This document shows, one piece after another, positions 23,999-31,818 of a DNA stretch of 64,000 nucleotides (position 1 is its first letter; each line of letters opens with the position of its first letter). The notes below the pieces were generated by a model. It saw only the letters and a program-made list of their open reading frames with translations, did no database searches and had not been told where the DNA came from. A program made the translations under genes and the position numbers. Source of the DNA: Streptomyces sp. NBC_01335 (GTDB lineage: Bacteria; Actinomycetota; Actinomycetes; Streptomycetales; Streptomycetaceae); NCBI RefSeq assembly GCF_035953295.1, contig NZ_CP108370.1, positions 5,565,001-5,629,000 on the forward strand, read 5' to 3'.

Positions 23999-24993
23999 GC
24001 CATCGGCGGCAGGAGGGGGCCGTCCCCGGGTACAGCCGCCGCGCGGTGGTCGGGCTCGGGCTCGCGGCGACGACGGGCGCACTGCCCCTGACCGACGCAC
24101 CCCCGGCCGGAGACCCGTCGGAGACCGGGGCGGGAGCCGGGGCGAGTCGGTCGGGAGCCGGGGGGCCGCTTGGCGCGGACGCCCGTAACGCCGAGGCCGA
24201 GGCGGTCCTCCCGGCCTCTGCCCCTGCCCCTGCCCCTGCCCCGGCTCCGGCTCCGGCGCGGGCCGACAGCGCCCTGCTCACCTGCGGGGTTCCGGACGCC
24301 ACCACCTTCCTCGCGGCCTTCCCCGGCTCCGGCCTCATCACCAACGAGTACGCCCACCGGCACCCCGACGCCGCCGACGCCCGCACCCACCCCGACTGGA
24401 CCGTCACCAGCGGATCGCTCTTCGCGGACCGGGGAGCCGCCTGGAGCGGAGCCCCCGACGGGCTCTCCCCGGACCCGCTCTCCCGGCTGCACACCGGTTC
24501 CTCGGTGCTGCGCGCGGTGACCGTACGGCGGGACTTCGCGGACACCGCCGTACGCACCCGGGTCCGGCTCCGGCCCCCCGGCACCACCGCCCGTACCCCG
24601 GCGACGGACTGGGACGGCGGGCACCTCTGGCTCCGCTACCGGAGCCCCCAGGAGCTGTACGCGCTGAGCTTCCGGCGGCGCGACGGGCTCGTCGTCATCA
24701 AGCGCAAGTGCCTGCCGCCCGGGGCCGCCGACGGCACGGAGGGTACGTACACGACCCTCGCGCAGGCGCCCTGCGCGATCCCGTACGACACCTGGCACCC
24801 CGTCGAGGCGCAAGTACGCACCACCGCCGACGCCACGGTCCGGCTGCGGCTCCTCGTCGACGGCAGGACCGTCGCCGAGGCCGTGGACACCGAACCCGGG
24901 GTACTCACCGGCCCCGGCGGGGTGGGGGTGCGCGGCGACAACACCGAGCTGCGATTCGCCGCCTTCACCGCCTTGCCGTGCCCTCCTCCGTGA
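23995..24993 (+). CDS. Tat-exported beta-sandwich (LamG/ConA-like) protein
   Basis: 332 aa, starting with GTG that overlaps the deacetylase stop (GTGA). It opens with a twin-arginine signal (SRRAVVGLGLAATTGALP, ~13-30). A low-complexity linker follows with an Ala-Pro run from a CCTGCC repeat (24219-24258). The rest, from ~100 on, looks like a carbohydrate-binding or glycan-active sandwich, with LWLRYRSPQELYALSFRRRDG and a closing VGVRGDNTELRFAAF. It resembles the C-terminal domain of the preceding deacetylase, so the two may bind the same polymer. The enzymatic role is unknown. Confidence 0.75.
24219..24258 (+). repeat. CCTGCC-type hexanucleotide repeat
   Basis: Imperfect CCTGCC/CCGGCT units encode an Ala-Pro linker after the Tat signal region of the secreted protein. 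It is one of several low-complexity tracts at gene ends in this operon. Confidence 0.7.
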
Positions 24994-25000
24994 GGTCCTC

Positions 25001-25909
25001 GTGGGGCGGGCGCTCCGCGACTTGACGCGGGAGCTGTTCACCGATCCGGACTTGTCGCTGTCCTACCTGGAAAGCAGGGCAGCTGGCGAACGGCTCGTGC
25101 TGCTCGACGTGGGAGGGTACTTCGCGCCCGTGCTGGACGACCTGTGCGCGCGATACTCCGGCACGATCCTGGGCGTGGTCGAAGACACCGAGAACGGCCA
25201 CAAACGCTATGCCGAAGTCGGAAAGCTGCCGTGCCCCGTGGTATCCGTCGCTCGTTCTCCGCTCAAGGAACCGGAAGACTTTCTGGTCGGTCAGAGTGTG
25301 GTGTTCTCCACCGAAGCGCTCTTGCGGGAGCGTGGGGACATCCTCCACGGCCGTTCCGCGCTCGTGATCGGCTTCGGGAAGCTCGGATCCAGCATCGCCC
25401 GTCTGATGCATGCGAAGGGGGTTCACGTCACGGTGTACGACATCGACCCCGTACGGCGTGCACAGGCGCTCTCGCAGGGATTCTGGGTCGCCCGGGACCG
25501 TGACGTGGCCATACACGCCGGGCTCGTCCTGTGTGCCACGGGTGCGCTCTCCCTGCGGGGCGACGACTTCCCCACGCTACGCAACGGCGCGTACGTCGCC
25601 ACGGTCACCAGTTCGGAGGATGAGTTGGAGCTGTCCACGCTCCCGGAGGGGTACCGGCGTTCTTACCTCGGTGACCACGTGGTCCGGTACGAGACGAGCG
25701 GGCATTACTTCTACCTGCTCAACGGTGGGGAAGCGGTCAACTTCCTGCACGGGGCGAGCGTCGGACCATTCATCTTCCTCGTACAGGGCGAGCTCATCGC
25801 GGCGACGCGAGCGATAGCCCGGGGCGGACTGCCGCCCGGGATGCACGAAGTACCCGCCGCCGACCGGGGAGCCATCGCGGCGCACTGGCTCAACTACTGG
25901 AACAGGTAA
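25001..25909 (+). CDS. S-adenosylhomocysteine-hydrolase-like NAD-binding protein, possibly 5'-truncated
   Basis: 302 aa from a GTG. The central part is the NAD-binding domain of the SAH hydrolase family (VIGFGKLGSSIARLMHAKG, and FLHGASVGPF near the end). True SAH hydrolases are longer and have substrate residues I do not see here, so it is probably a related dehydrogenase. The gene begins only 7 bases after the previous stop, has no good ribosome binding site, and its frame stays open upstream. The N terminus may therefore have been lost. It is followed after 6 bases by a NUDIX gene, and the two look like a functional pair. Confidence 0.7.
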   Translation: MGRALRDLTRELFTDPDLSLSYLESRAAGERLVLLDVGGYFAPVLDDLCARYSGTILGVVEDTENGHKRYAEVGKLPCPVVSVARSPLKEPEDFLVGQSVVFSTEALLRERGDILHGRSALVIGFGKLGSSIARLMHAKGVHVTVYDIDPVRRAQALSQGFWVARDRDVAIHAGLVLCATGALSLRGDDFPTLRNGAYVATVTSSEDELELSTLPEGYRRSYLGDHVVRYETSGHYFYLLNGGEAVNFLHGASVGPFIFLVQGELIAATRAIARGGLPPGMHEVPAADRGAIAAHWLNYWNR

Positions 25910-25915
25910 GGGCCC

Positions 25916-26451
25916 ATGACCATTTCCCCCGACCACATCCGGACCGTCCTCGCGGGCTACGCGGACGAGCACCCCGAGGACAAGGACAGCCTTGCCCCGG
26001 TGTTCGCCGCGCTGGACAGGGACGACGATCCGACCAGCCGCCGGACGTCCCCGGTGCACGTCACTGCCGGGGCGGTGCTCGTCAACGAGGCCGGGAGCGT
26101 GCTGCTCGTCCACCACAACGCAACCGGCAAGTGGCTGACCCCTGGCGGACACCTGGAGCCCGAAGACACGAGCTCATGTGTGCCGCCCTGCGGGAACTCG
26201 CCGAGGAAACCGGCGTGGAGAGCGGGTTCCTTCCCATTCAGGAGATGCCTGTTCACGTGGACGTGCACGACATCCCCGAGAACCCCGCGAAGGGGGAGCC
26301 CGCGCACCAGCACGCGGACTTCCGGTTCGCCTTCCGTGCGGTCCGTGAGGTGAACCCCCGGATTCAGGAGGAGGAGGTTTCCGCCGCCGAGTGGCGACCG
26401 CTCGGCGACCTTCCGAAGACGCTGCACCAGCGCGTTGCCCCGCTGGTGTAA
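25916..26451 (+). pseudogene. NUDIX hydrolase, frameshifted
   Basis: The frame starting MTISPDHIR runs through GKWLTPGGHLEPEDT and then loses similarity. The +1 frame resumes exactly there with ELMCAALRELAEETGV, the rest of the Nudix box, and continues to VAPLV. Restoring one base near 26168-26171 joins them into a protein of about 178 aa with normal spacing. So either one base has been deleted in the genome or the assembly has an error. It lies directly after the SAHH-like gene. Intact, it would be expected to hydrolyse a nucleoside diphosphate derivative. Confidence 0.85.
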
Positions 26452-26501
26452 CCGGGCGGGTCGTCGTCGGCCTCCCACGGGGCAGGTTTCGTGCCGGTGG
26501 C

Positions 26502-26948
26502 TCAGACGAGGGTCGTGGCCGGACCCGCCGCGACGCAGAACTCGTTGCCCTCGGGATCGGCCATGACGAGATGGTGCCCGGTGAACTCCTCGCGTACGAC
26601 CCCGCCCGCCGCGACCAGACGTACGGCCTCCGCCATGATCCGCGCCCAGCGTTCGTCCCGCGTGCCGTGGCCCGGCACTCGGATGTCGATGTGGAGCCGG
26701 TTCTTGGCCGTCTTGGGCTCGGAGACCTTGAGGATCGCGAGGCGGGGGCCGACACCGTCCGGATCGCAGAGCCAGGCACCGTCGTCCACGGACTCGCCCT
26801 CCGGCAGGTCGAACTGGGCGAGCCACTCAGCGCGTGTCGCGAAGGGGGCGGGCGGCGGCTCGTCGACATAGCCCAGCGCCTCCCGCCAGAACCCGGCGAG
26901 GAGCTGCGCGTCCGCGCAGTCGAGCGTGAGGTCGATTCTGGCTGCCAT
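26502..26948 (-). CDS. VOC (glyoxalase-like) family protein
   Basis: 148 aa. Two beta-alpha-beta-beta-beta modules of the vicinal oxygen chelate fold are visible, opening with IDLTLDCADAQLLAGFWREA and closing with MADPEGNEFCVA. This is the glyoxalase-like group common in Streptomyces, with no assigned substrate. The ATG at MAARIDL is used because in-frame sequence above it is low-complexity. It is convergent with the broken NUDIX gene. Confidence 0.85.
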   Translation of the reverse strand: MAARIDLTLDCADAQLLAGFWREALGYVDEPPPAPFATRAEWLAQFDLPEGESVDDGAWLCDPDGVGPRLAILKVSEPKTAKNRLHIDIRVPGHGTRDERWARIMAEAVRLVAAGGVVREEFTGHHLVMADPEGNEFCVAAGPATTLV

Positions 26949-27127
26949 GGGCGGACTGTACCGGGCGGGGCGGGGTGATGACGGGGGCGGCATGACTGGA
27001 GCGGGTGCGCGGGTGCGCGGGTGCGCGGAGGCGCTGGTTCGCCGTTCGTCCGGCGGGCAACGTCGGGGCAGGCGCGGCCACCGGCTCGCGCCGGGCCTTG
27101 TCAGTGGCGTCGGGCACACTGCGCCGT

Positions 27128-27796
27128 ATGAACTCGGTGACCGCGCACGACTACGCCTGGATCCGCAACTCGCCGCTCTTCGATCACCTGTTGGAGTGGG
27201 GATACACCCTGACCTTCATACGGGGGCGGAGCCCGCACGGCTTGCTGCGCGCGGTGGATGCGGAACCGCGCGGCACCGGGGAAGGCACGGCCGGGCTGGC
27301 CGAGGCGGAGGCAGCTCACCGTGAAGAGGTGGATGGCGACGAGTGGGAGGATTCTTACGTCGTGGGCGCATTCGACACGCCCGGCGAGAAGGGCGACTGG
27401 ACGGTCGTCCTCGGCTTCGACGGGGGCCTCGGGCTGCCGGGCGTGGAGAAGCTGTCGGAGGGCGGCCGGGTCGTGGTGCACTCCAGCAACAGCGGCAAGC
27501 CCATCCACCTCTTCGACTGGTACGAGGACGGTGTGCTCCGTACGTCGTTCGAGGGCCCCTCGGCGCGCCACGGCAGCAGCCCCGACGAACTGGTCCCCCT
27601 GCTGCGGGAAGTCGGCTTCCCGGTGACTCCCGAGGGAGAGCACGACGAGAACGCCCCGGACGTCGACAGGTTCGACCGGAAGGCGGCGGTCCTCGCTCTG
27701 ACCGAGAGACTCACCGGCGTACGCGTCACCGAATCCCTCCTCCGGGACGCCACCTATGAACTCGGCCTCGTCCCCGAGCAGCTTGCCGAGAAGTGA
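27128..27796 (+). CDS. DUF6461 family protein
   Basis: 222 aa, starting at MNSVTAHDYAW. The first ~150 residues have the DUF6461 pattern (YAWI...LLEWGYTLTFIRG, then VLGFDG and VVVHSSN...FDWYEDG). The family is of unknown function and often sits near accessory loci in Streptomyces. No signal peptide or membrane helix is seen. A second DUF6461 gene lies at 44100-44975. Confidence 0.7.
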   Translation: MNSVTAHDYAWIRNSPLFDHLLEWGYTLTFIRGRSPHGLLRAVDAEPRGTGEGTAGLAEAEAAHREEVDGDEWEDSYVVGAFDTPGEKGDWTVVLGFDGGLGLPGVEKLSEGGRVVVHSSNSGKPIHLFDWYEDGVLRTSFEGPSARHGSSPDELVPLLREVGFPVTPEGEHDENAPDVDRFDRKAAVLALTERLTGVRVTESLLRDATYELGLVPEQLAEK

Positions 27797-27990
27797 GCGA
27801 GCCTGGTCATCGACATCGCCGATGCCCACTGAGGGCGGCTGTACACGGAGTGGTCCTACGAGGAGGCCGCGGCGACCTCCGACCGTGCACGGTCGGAAGC
27901 GAACGCGGCGGTCGTGATCACCTACGACCAGCCGCCGGCCGTGATCACCTACAGCGAGCCGCAGGCCGTGCGTCGTGCGGAGTGCGGAAG
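27797..27990 (+). pseudogene. coding relic with 27-bp repeat
   Basis: One frame reads LVIDIADAH, stop, then GRLYTEWSYEEAAATSDRA and on through two copies of a 27-base unit that each encode VITY plus variable residues. Third positions are GC-rich as in real genes, but there is a stop at 27830-27832 and no good start. I take it as a fragment of a lost gene. The family is not recognised. Confidence 0.4.
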
Positions 27991-28091
27991 AGGGAGTAGC
28001 GGTGAGCGGGGTGCAGAAGGCGCCCTGGGGTATTCGCTGTCTCCACGCGGCCGACCCGAGCCTCGGACCGGCCCCCCCCGACGCTCGGAGC

Positions 28092-28255
28092 CCGGGTCTC
28101 GGGTCTCGGGATTCGGGTCTCGGGGTTCGGGGTTCGAGCGTCGATATCTCTCGTGGCACTCGTTCGAGGGGCGGGGCAGGTGCCTAGGTTGACGCCCGAG
28201 CCGATGCTTGAGCTTCGGGATTCGGGGGTCGGGATGCGAGGTCCGGGATTCGAGC
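28092..28255. repeat. two arrays of degenerate 7-bp repeats
   Basis: At 28092-28140 and again at 28213-28255 a heptamer of the form TCGGGNN (TCGGGTC, TCGGGAT, TCGGGGT) runs head to tail. Both arrays end with TCGAGCG. The 72 bases between them do not follow the pattern. No gene is seen from about 27990 to the start at 28469. Confidence 0.75.
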
Positions 28256-28468
28256 GGTGTTGTTCATCCGGGAGGTAGGTAGGGGGGTTCGAGATGACCC
28301 CCCTCACCTCCCGCCCTCGTCGCGACCAGCAAGTGTGACTAATGGTGAGAGATTTGCGGCGGAGAGTCACACGCGCTTACGGTGCCCTCAATGAATCGAC
28401 CCCGACTCGGTGTTGGCGCACCAGGCCGGGGTCTCACCAAAGATCGCGCGCAAAGGAAAGACGATCTC

Positions 28469-29698
28469 GTGGCTATTCAGCACTTTAGCCCTGCCCCGCC
28501 CGAGCCCGCAGCCTCGCGCCCGTACCGCAGGGCCAAGACCGGCTACGGCAAGCAGTCCGTCTCCGTTCAAGTAGTGCCTGGAGTGCGGGACTTCGCGTTC
28601 CTGCCCGAGCGCGAGCGGTATGTCGCCGCCTATGTCGACCACTTGCCCGAGGGCGCCGCGATGGACATCAAGTCGCTGGCCAAGGACCTGCCCCTGTACG
28701 GCCAGATGGCCATCGGCAGCGCTCTGCGCGCACTCGGCGTGGCCGGGCACCTGCGGCGCGTGCGCAGGCGGGTGGAGGGGGGCGGTGCGTGCCGGTGGGT
28801 GACGCTCACCTTCTGGTCGCGCACCGCTCACGACAACGAGTGGTGGACCGCCCATCTCGAAGGCGCGGTCACGGCGCCCCAGCCGCCTTGCGAACTCTCC
28901 GCGCCCGAGCATCCCTCCGCGCCCTCCGCGCCCTCCGCGCCCTCCGCGCCCTCCGCGCCCGAGCGCCCCCGCGTACGCTCTGCCGAGCCGTACCCCGGGC
29001 CACGGCCCGACCCGGTCGTACCCCGGCAGCGCGCCGAATCGGACCCCGTCCCGCCTCCGTCCTCGGGCCGGCCGCTGGAGGCGGTCGCCTCGGTCGGCCT
29101 CGGCTCGGACCTGCCGGTGACCACGGCGTCGGACAGTGTGCCGGTTGCCCCGACGCCCGCCGCCGCACCGGCTCCTGCTGTCTCTCTGGCTCCTGGTGCT
29201 TCTCTGGTTGTCGCGGGCCCCTCGCCCGCTTACGTCGCTCTGGCCGAACTCGGGCGTCGCGAGCCTCGCTTGACGCTTTCCGCAGCGGACTGCGAGGCCC
29301 TGGAGCCGCTCGTCGCCGCCTGGTTCGCGCGCGGTGTCAGCGCCGGGTATCTCACGTCGGCACTCACCGCCGGGCTCCCCGAGCAGGTCGGCTCACCGGT
29401 CGGGCTGGTACGCCGCCGCCTCACCGACAAGATGCCGCCCCGCCTGTCCGCCACCCCCACCCCGCCGCCGGTCCCGGCACCGGGCACCCCCGGCTCCCCG
29501 ACACGCCGTCTCCTGGTGGAGTGCACCGACTGCGGCCGCCCCGCCCGGGCCGAAGCACTCCCGGACGGCCTCTGCGCCCCCTGCCGCACCGCCCACCAGG
29601 CACCGCAACCCGCCGACCCGGCTGCGGTCCCGGCCCAGGTCGAACGCGACGTCCCGGCCCTCGTCGCCGGACTCCGCAACCTCATGCGGACCCCGTGA
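28469..29698 (+). CDS. MarR-like winged-helix protein with Ala/Pro-rich linker
   Basis: 409 aa from GTG (MAIQHFSP), with GGAAAG upstream; an ATG at 28382 is less likely. The N-terminal ~130 residues (RERYVAAYVDHLPEGA, then AKDLPLYGQMAIGSALRALG) look like a winged-helix DNA-binding domain, and Streptomyces homologues are usually annotated as MarR-like. A long Pro/Ala/Ser linker follows with five Ser-Ala-Pro repeats. A second folded region follows at ~275-330. Near the C terminus CTDCGRPARAEALPDGLCAPC looks like a zinc ribbon. The target is unknown. Confidence 0.65.
   Translation: MAIQHFSPAPPEPAASRPYRRAKTGYGKQSVSVQVVPGVRDFAFLPERERYVAAYVDHLPEGAAMDIKSLAKDLPLYGQMAIGSALRALGVAGHLRRVRRRVEGGGACRWVTLTFWSRTAHDNEWWTAHLEGAVTAPQPPCELSAPEHPSAPSAPSAPSAPSAPERPRVRSAEPYPGPRPDPVVPRQRAESDPVPPPSSGRPLEAVASVGLGSDLPVTTASDSVPVAPTPAAAPAPAVSLAPGASLVVAGPSPAYVALAELGRREPRLTLSAADCEALEPLVAAWFARGVSAGYLTSALTAGLPEQVGSPVGLVRRRLTDKMPPRLSATPTPPPVPAPGTPGSPTRRLLVECTDCGRPARAEALPDGLCAPCRTAHQAPQPADPAAVPAQVERDVPALVAGLRNLMRTP
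28916..28960 (+). repeat. 9-bp tandem repeat, five copies
   Basis: Five perfect copies of TCCGCGCCC encode five Ser-Ala-Pro units in the linker of the MarR-like protein. Being a multiple of three, copy changes would alter only linker length. Confidence 0.9.
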
Positions 29699-29830
29699 TG
29701 CGGCGCCACCTGGCTGGGCGCCGTGCGGTACAGCCAGACGGTGGGTCGGGGGTTCTGTAGCCGGTGACGTTCCGGACCACGCCCGCCGGCGCGGAACGCG
29801 TGAAGAGCCGCGCCGGTGTGGCGTCCCAGG

Positions 29831-30037
29831 TCAGCCGGTGACCCCACCGGTCTTGACGCCTGCCACGAACGCGGCGAAGGAGGCAGTGGAGAGGTCCAGG
29901 GCGGGGCCGCTCGGGTTCTTGGAGTCGCGGACGGGGACGGTGTTGTGCGCGGCGGCGAGGTTTGTGGCGACCTCGACGCACTGCCCGCCGCCGCTGCTGT
30001 AGGAGGACGTGAACCGCTGGGGGGACTCGGTCATCAC
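29831..30037 (-). CDS. DUF397 small protein
   Basis: 68 aa. It has the DUF397 pattern: FTSSYSSGGGQCVEVA, VPVRDSKNPSGPALDLS and FAAFVAGVK. In Streptomyces these proteins are encoded with an XRE regulator (WhiJ- or Scr1/Scr2-type pairs). The GTG at 30037 is preceded by AAAGGG. No intact XRE gene adjoins it. Instead the upstream sequence keeps the decayed tail of one. Confidence 0.9.
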   Translation of the reverse strand: MMTESPQRFTSSYSSGGGQCVEVATNLAAAHNTVPVRDSKNPSGPALDLSTASFAAFVAGVKTGGVTG

Positions 30038-30115
30038 TGGGTGCCCTTTCGTGTCGGTTCAATCATGTCCCCAGACGCCGCCTGGAGGAGCGCCTGGTCA
30101 CTAGCTGATGGTAGG
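30038..30115 (-). pseudogene. 3' relic of an XRE (DUF5753) regulator gene
   Basis: Read on the minus strand, the last codons before the DUF397 start give MIEPTRKGTQ and a TGA that overlaps the start region. This mirrors MIEQVRKGNP at the end of the XRE gene at 30535. Slightly upstream CTACCATCAGCTA matches the CTACTATCAGCTA of that gene but in another frame. It looks like the eroded tail of a second XRE gene. Confidence 0.6.
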
Positions 30116-30273
30116 TCGGGAAAAGCGTTCAACGGCGCGGGTGGTGTCGTTGAATTCGGCCATCAAGGCGAAGTGTGGACTTGAGCGCAGCCCGGTGGTC
30201 CGAGACTGCGAGATCTGTGTAGAGGGCCGGCCATCCGGTCCGGAGCCTCCTTCAAGGCTTCCCACCGGGCAGC

Positions 30274-30309
30274 AGACAGCCCCACCGCTCGGACACGGTG
30301 GGGCTGTCT
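30274..30309 (-). terminator. terminator after the second DUF397 gene
   Basis: A perfect 14-bp stem (30274-30287 with 30296-30309) and an 8-base loop lie 22 bases past the stop of the DUF397 gene at 30332. It fits a Rho-independent-like terminator for the XRE-DUF397 operon. Confidence 0.85.
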
Positions 30310-30331
30310 GCGTACGAGGGTCGTTCGGCGG

Positions 30332-30538
30332 TCAGCCGGCGAACCCCTCAGTCTTGACGCCTGCCACGAACGCGGCGAACGAGGTGGCGGAGAAGTCTAG
30401 AACCGGGCCGCTCGTGTCCTTGGAGTCACGGACGGGGACGATGCCGTGTACCGACAGAAGGTTCGCCGCGACCTCGATGCAGTCGCCGCCGTTGCTGCTG
30501 TAGGAGGACTTGTACCAACGAGGGGATGGGGTCGTCAC
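30332..30538 (-). CDS. DUF397 small protein
   Basis: 68 aa, a clear paralogue of the protein at 29831 (YKSSYSSNGGDCIEVA, then PVRDSKDTSGPVLDFS and FAAFVAGVK). Its GTG overlaps the stop of the XRE gene (GTGA), with AAAGGG as ribosome binding site inside the XRE end. The pair is translationally coupled, as in WhiJ/Scr-type loci where the small protein modulates the regulator. Confidence 0.92.
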   Translation of the reverse strand: MTTPSPRWYKSSYSSNGGDCIEVAANLLSVHGIVPVRDSKDTSGPVLDFSATSFAAFVAGVKTEGFAG

Positions 30539-31323
30539 GGGTTGCCCTTTCGTACCTGTTCGATCATGGCCACTGACGCGGTGTGCGACAGCGCTTCGGC
30601 CTGTAGCTGATAGTAGGCCGTCAACACCCCTTCCACGAAGCGTCGCTCACGCTCCAAATGCCCCTGGAACTGGCTCTCCGCGTATCCGACTACGGACCGG
30701 TCGGGGAGCGTGAGGAGCCGAACCGGCAGGTTGAACGGTCTGCGCTCCGCGACGCTGTACGGTGCAACTTGCAGGATGGTGCGGGGCAGGGCTGCGAACT
30801 CAATCAGTCGGTCAAGCTGGGCCCGCATGACGTCAGGGCCCCCGACCTGCCGGTATAGGCAGCTCTCGTCTATCACCACGTGAAGTACGGGTGGGACAGG
30901 GCGTTTGAGGATGGCTTGCCTCTCGGCAAGGAACGCGATCCGCTCGGCCGCCTGCTCGCTCGTGATGGCCTGCCGAGCTACCTCCGCGTCAGCCAATGCG
31001 GCTGCGTAGTCCGGAGTTTGCAGGAGTCCGGGCGTGATGCCGCCGTTCTCGAACAGGCGGATCTCTACGGCTCGCGCCTCAAGCGCGGCGTACTCAGGGA
31101 AGCCCTCCAGGAGGGCTTGTTCCCGCACGGAGCGGCAGAGTTGTTCGAACTTGGTCCCCGATCCCAGAGCTTTGTCGACGGCGCGTGCGAACTCTAAAGT
31201 TGGCAATTTTCGCCCAGTTTCTACTGCAGAAATGTGCGAGTTGGAATATCCAACGAGCAAGGCGAACTGCGTCTGTTTGATCCCCTGCGCCTCGCGTGAG
31301 CTGCGCAGCTGAGCAATAGTCAA
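30535..31323 (-). CDS. XRE regulator (DUF5753), N terminus cut by an IS element
   Basis: 262 aa as readable. An XRE helix-turn-helix spans ~4-55 (QLRSSREAQGIKQTQFA, then SNSHISAVETGRK). The DUF5753 domain covers the rest (GGITPGLLQTPDYA, VIDESCLYRQVGG). Family members normally have about 10-15 residues before the QLR motif. Here that part is missing: the only start left is a TTG inside the end of the IS256-family element, and the frame upstream closes at the stop of the IS accessory ORF. Expression may depend on the IS or may be lost. The HTH itself looks complete. Confidence 0.85.
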   Translation of the reverse strand: MTIAQLRSSREAQGIKQTQFALLVGYSNSHISAVETGRKLPTLEFARAVDKALGSGTKFEQLCRSVREQALLEGFPEYAALEARAVEIRLFENGGITPGLLQTPDYAAALADAEVARQAITSEQAAERIAFLAERQAILKRPVPPVLHVVIDESCLYRQVGGPDVMRAQLDRLIEFAALPRTILQVAPYSVAERRPFNLPVRLLTLPDRSVVGYAESQFQGHLERERRFVEGVLTAYYQLQAEALSHTASVAMIEQVRKGNP

Positions 31324-31338
31324 GACTTGTGGATCAAG

Positions 31339-31818
31339 TCAGCCTGATTTCTTGAGGTGATGGAGTCGGTGCTGGGCCGCCTTGCGGACTCGGCGGGTCC
31401 TCCCGCGTTCTGCGAGTAGTCGCAGGACGTCGGGTGCGGTGACGATCTGTGTGGTCACGGCTGTGCGCTGGAGCCAGTCGGAGGCGTCGGTAAGCTCCTC
31501 GGCGGCCCACGGTTCGCCCAGAGCGAGGGTCCTGAGCAGGCACCATTCGAGGAGTCGGGTGGTGAGGAAGTCGTGCTGGTCGATCACCCTGGACATGGCC
31601 TGGGCCCATGCCGTGAATGCCGGGTCGGTGAGAAGTTCGGTGGCCCGGCGGTCCATGTGTCGGCTCACCGCGCTGGCGGCCATGGTGGTGTCCTCGTCGC
31701 GGAGAACAGCAGCCAGCAGGTCGGCTTCGTCCGCCGCGGCGACGGTCTGCAGGGCCTGCATGTAGTGGGTGAATCGCCGGTGCTCGGCGGGCTCGTCGCT
31801 TTGGTGCCGGCTGTTCAT
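31339..31818 (-). CDS. accessory protein of the IS256-family element, unknown function
   Basis: 159 aa, starting at MNSRHQSDEP. Its ATG overlaps the transposase stop (ATGA), so it is translated with it, and it ends just inside the left inverted repeat. It looks all-helical (VAAADEADLLAAVLRDED, RVIDQHDFLTTRLLEWCLL) with a basic C terminus (RTRRVRKAAQHRLHHLKKSG). I know no family for it. Its position suggests a transposition helper or regulator, but a passenger gene is equally possible. Confidence 0.7.
   Translation of the reverse strand: MNSRHQSDEPAEHRRFTHYMQALQTVAAADEADLLAAVLRDEDTTMAASAVSRHMDRRATELLTDPAFTAWAQAMSRVIDQHDFLTTRLLEWCLLRTLALGEPWAAEELTDASDWLQRTAVTTQIVTAPDVLRLLAERGRTRRVRKAAQHRLHHLKKSG

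Noticed and set aside
28092..28255. Heptamer arrays as a CRISPR array or attachment site
   Set aside because: No unique spacers, units too short, no tRNA or integrase nearby.
28916..28960. Short direct repeats as a possible CRISPR array
   Set aside because: Nine-base units without spacers, in frame within a coding linker.
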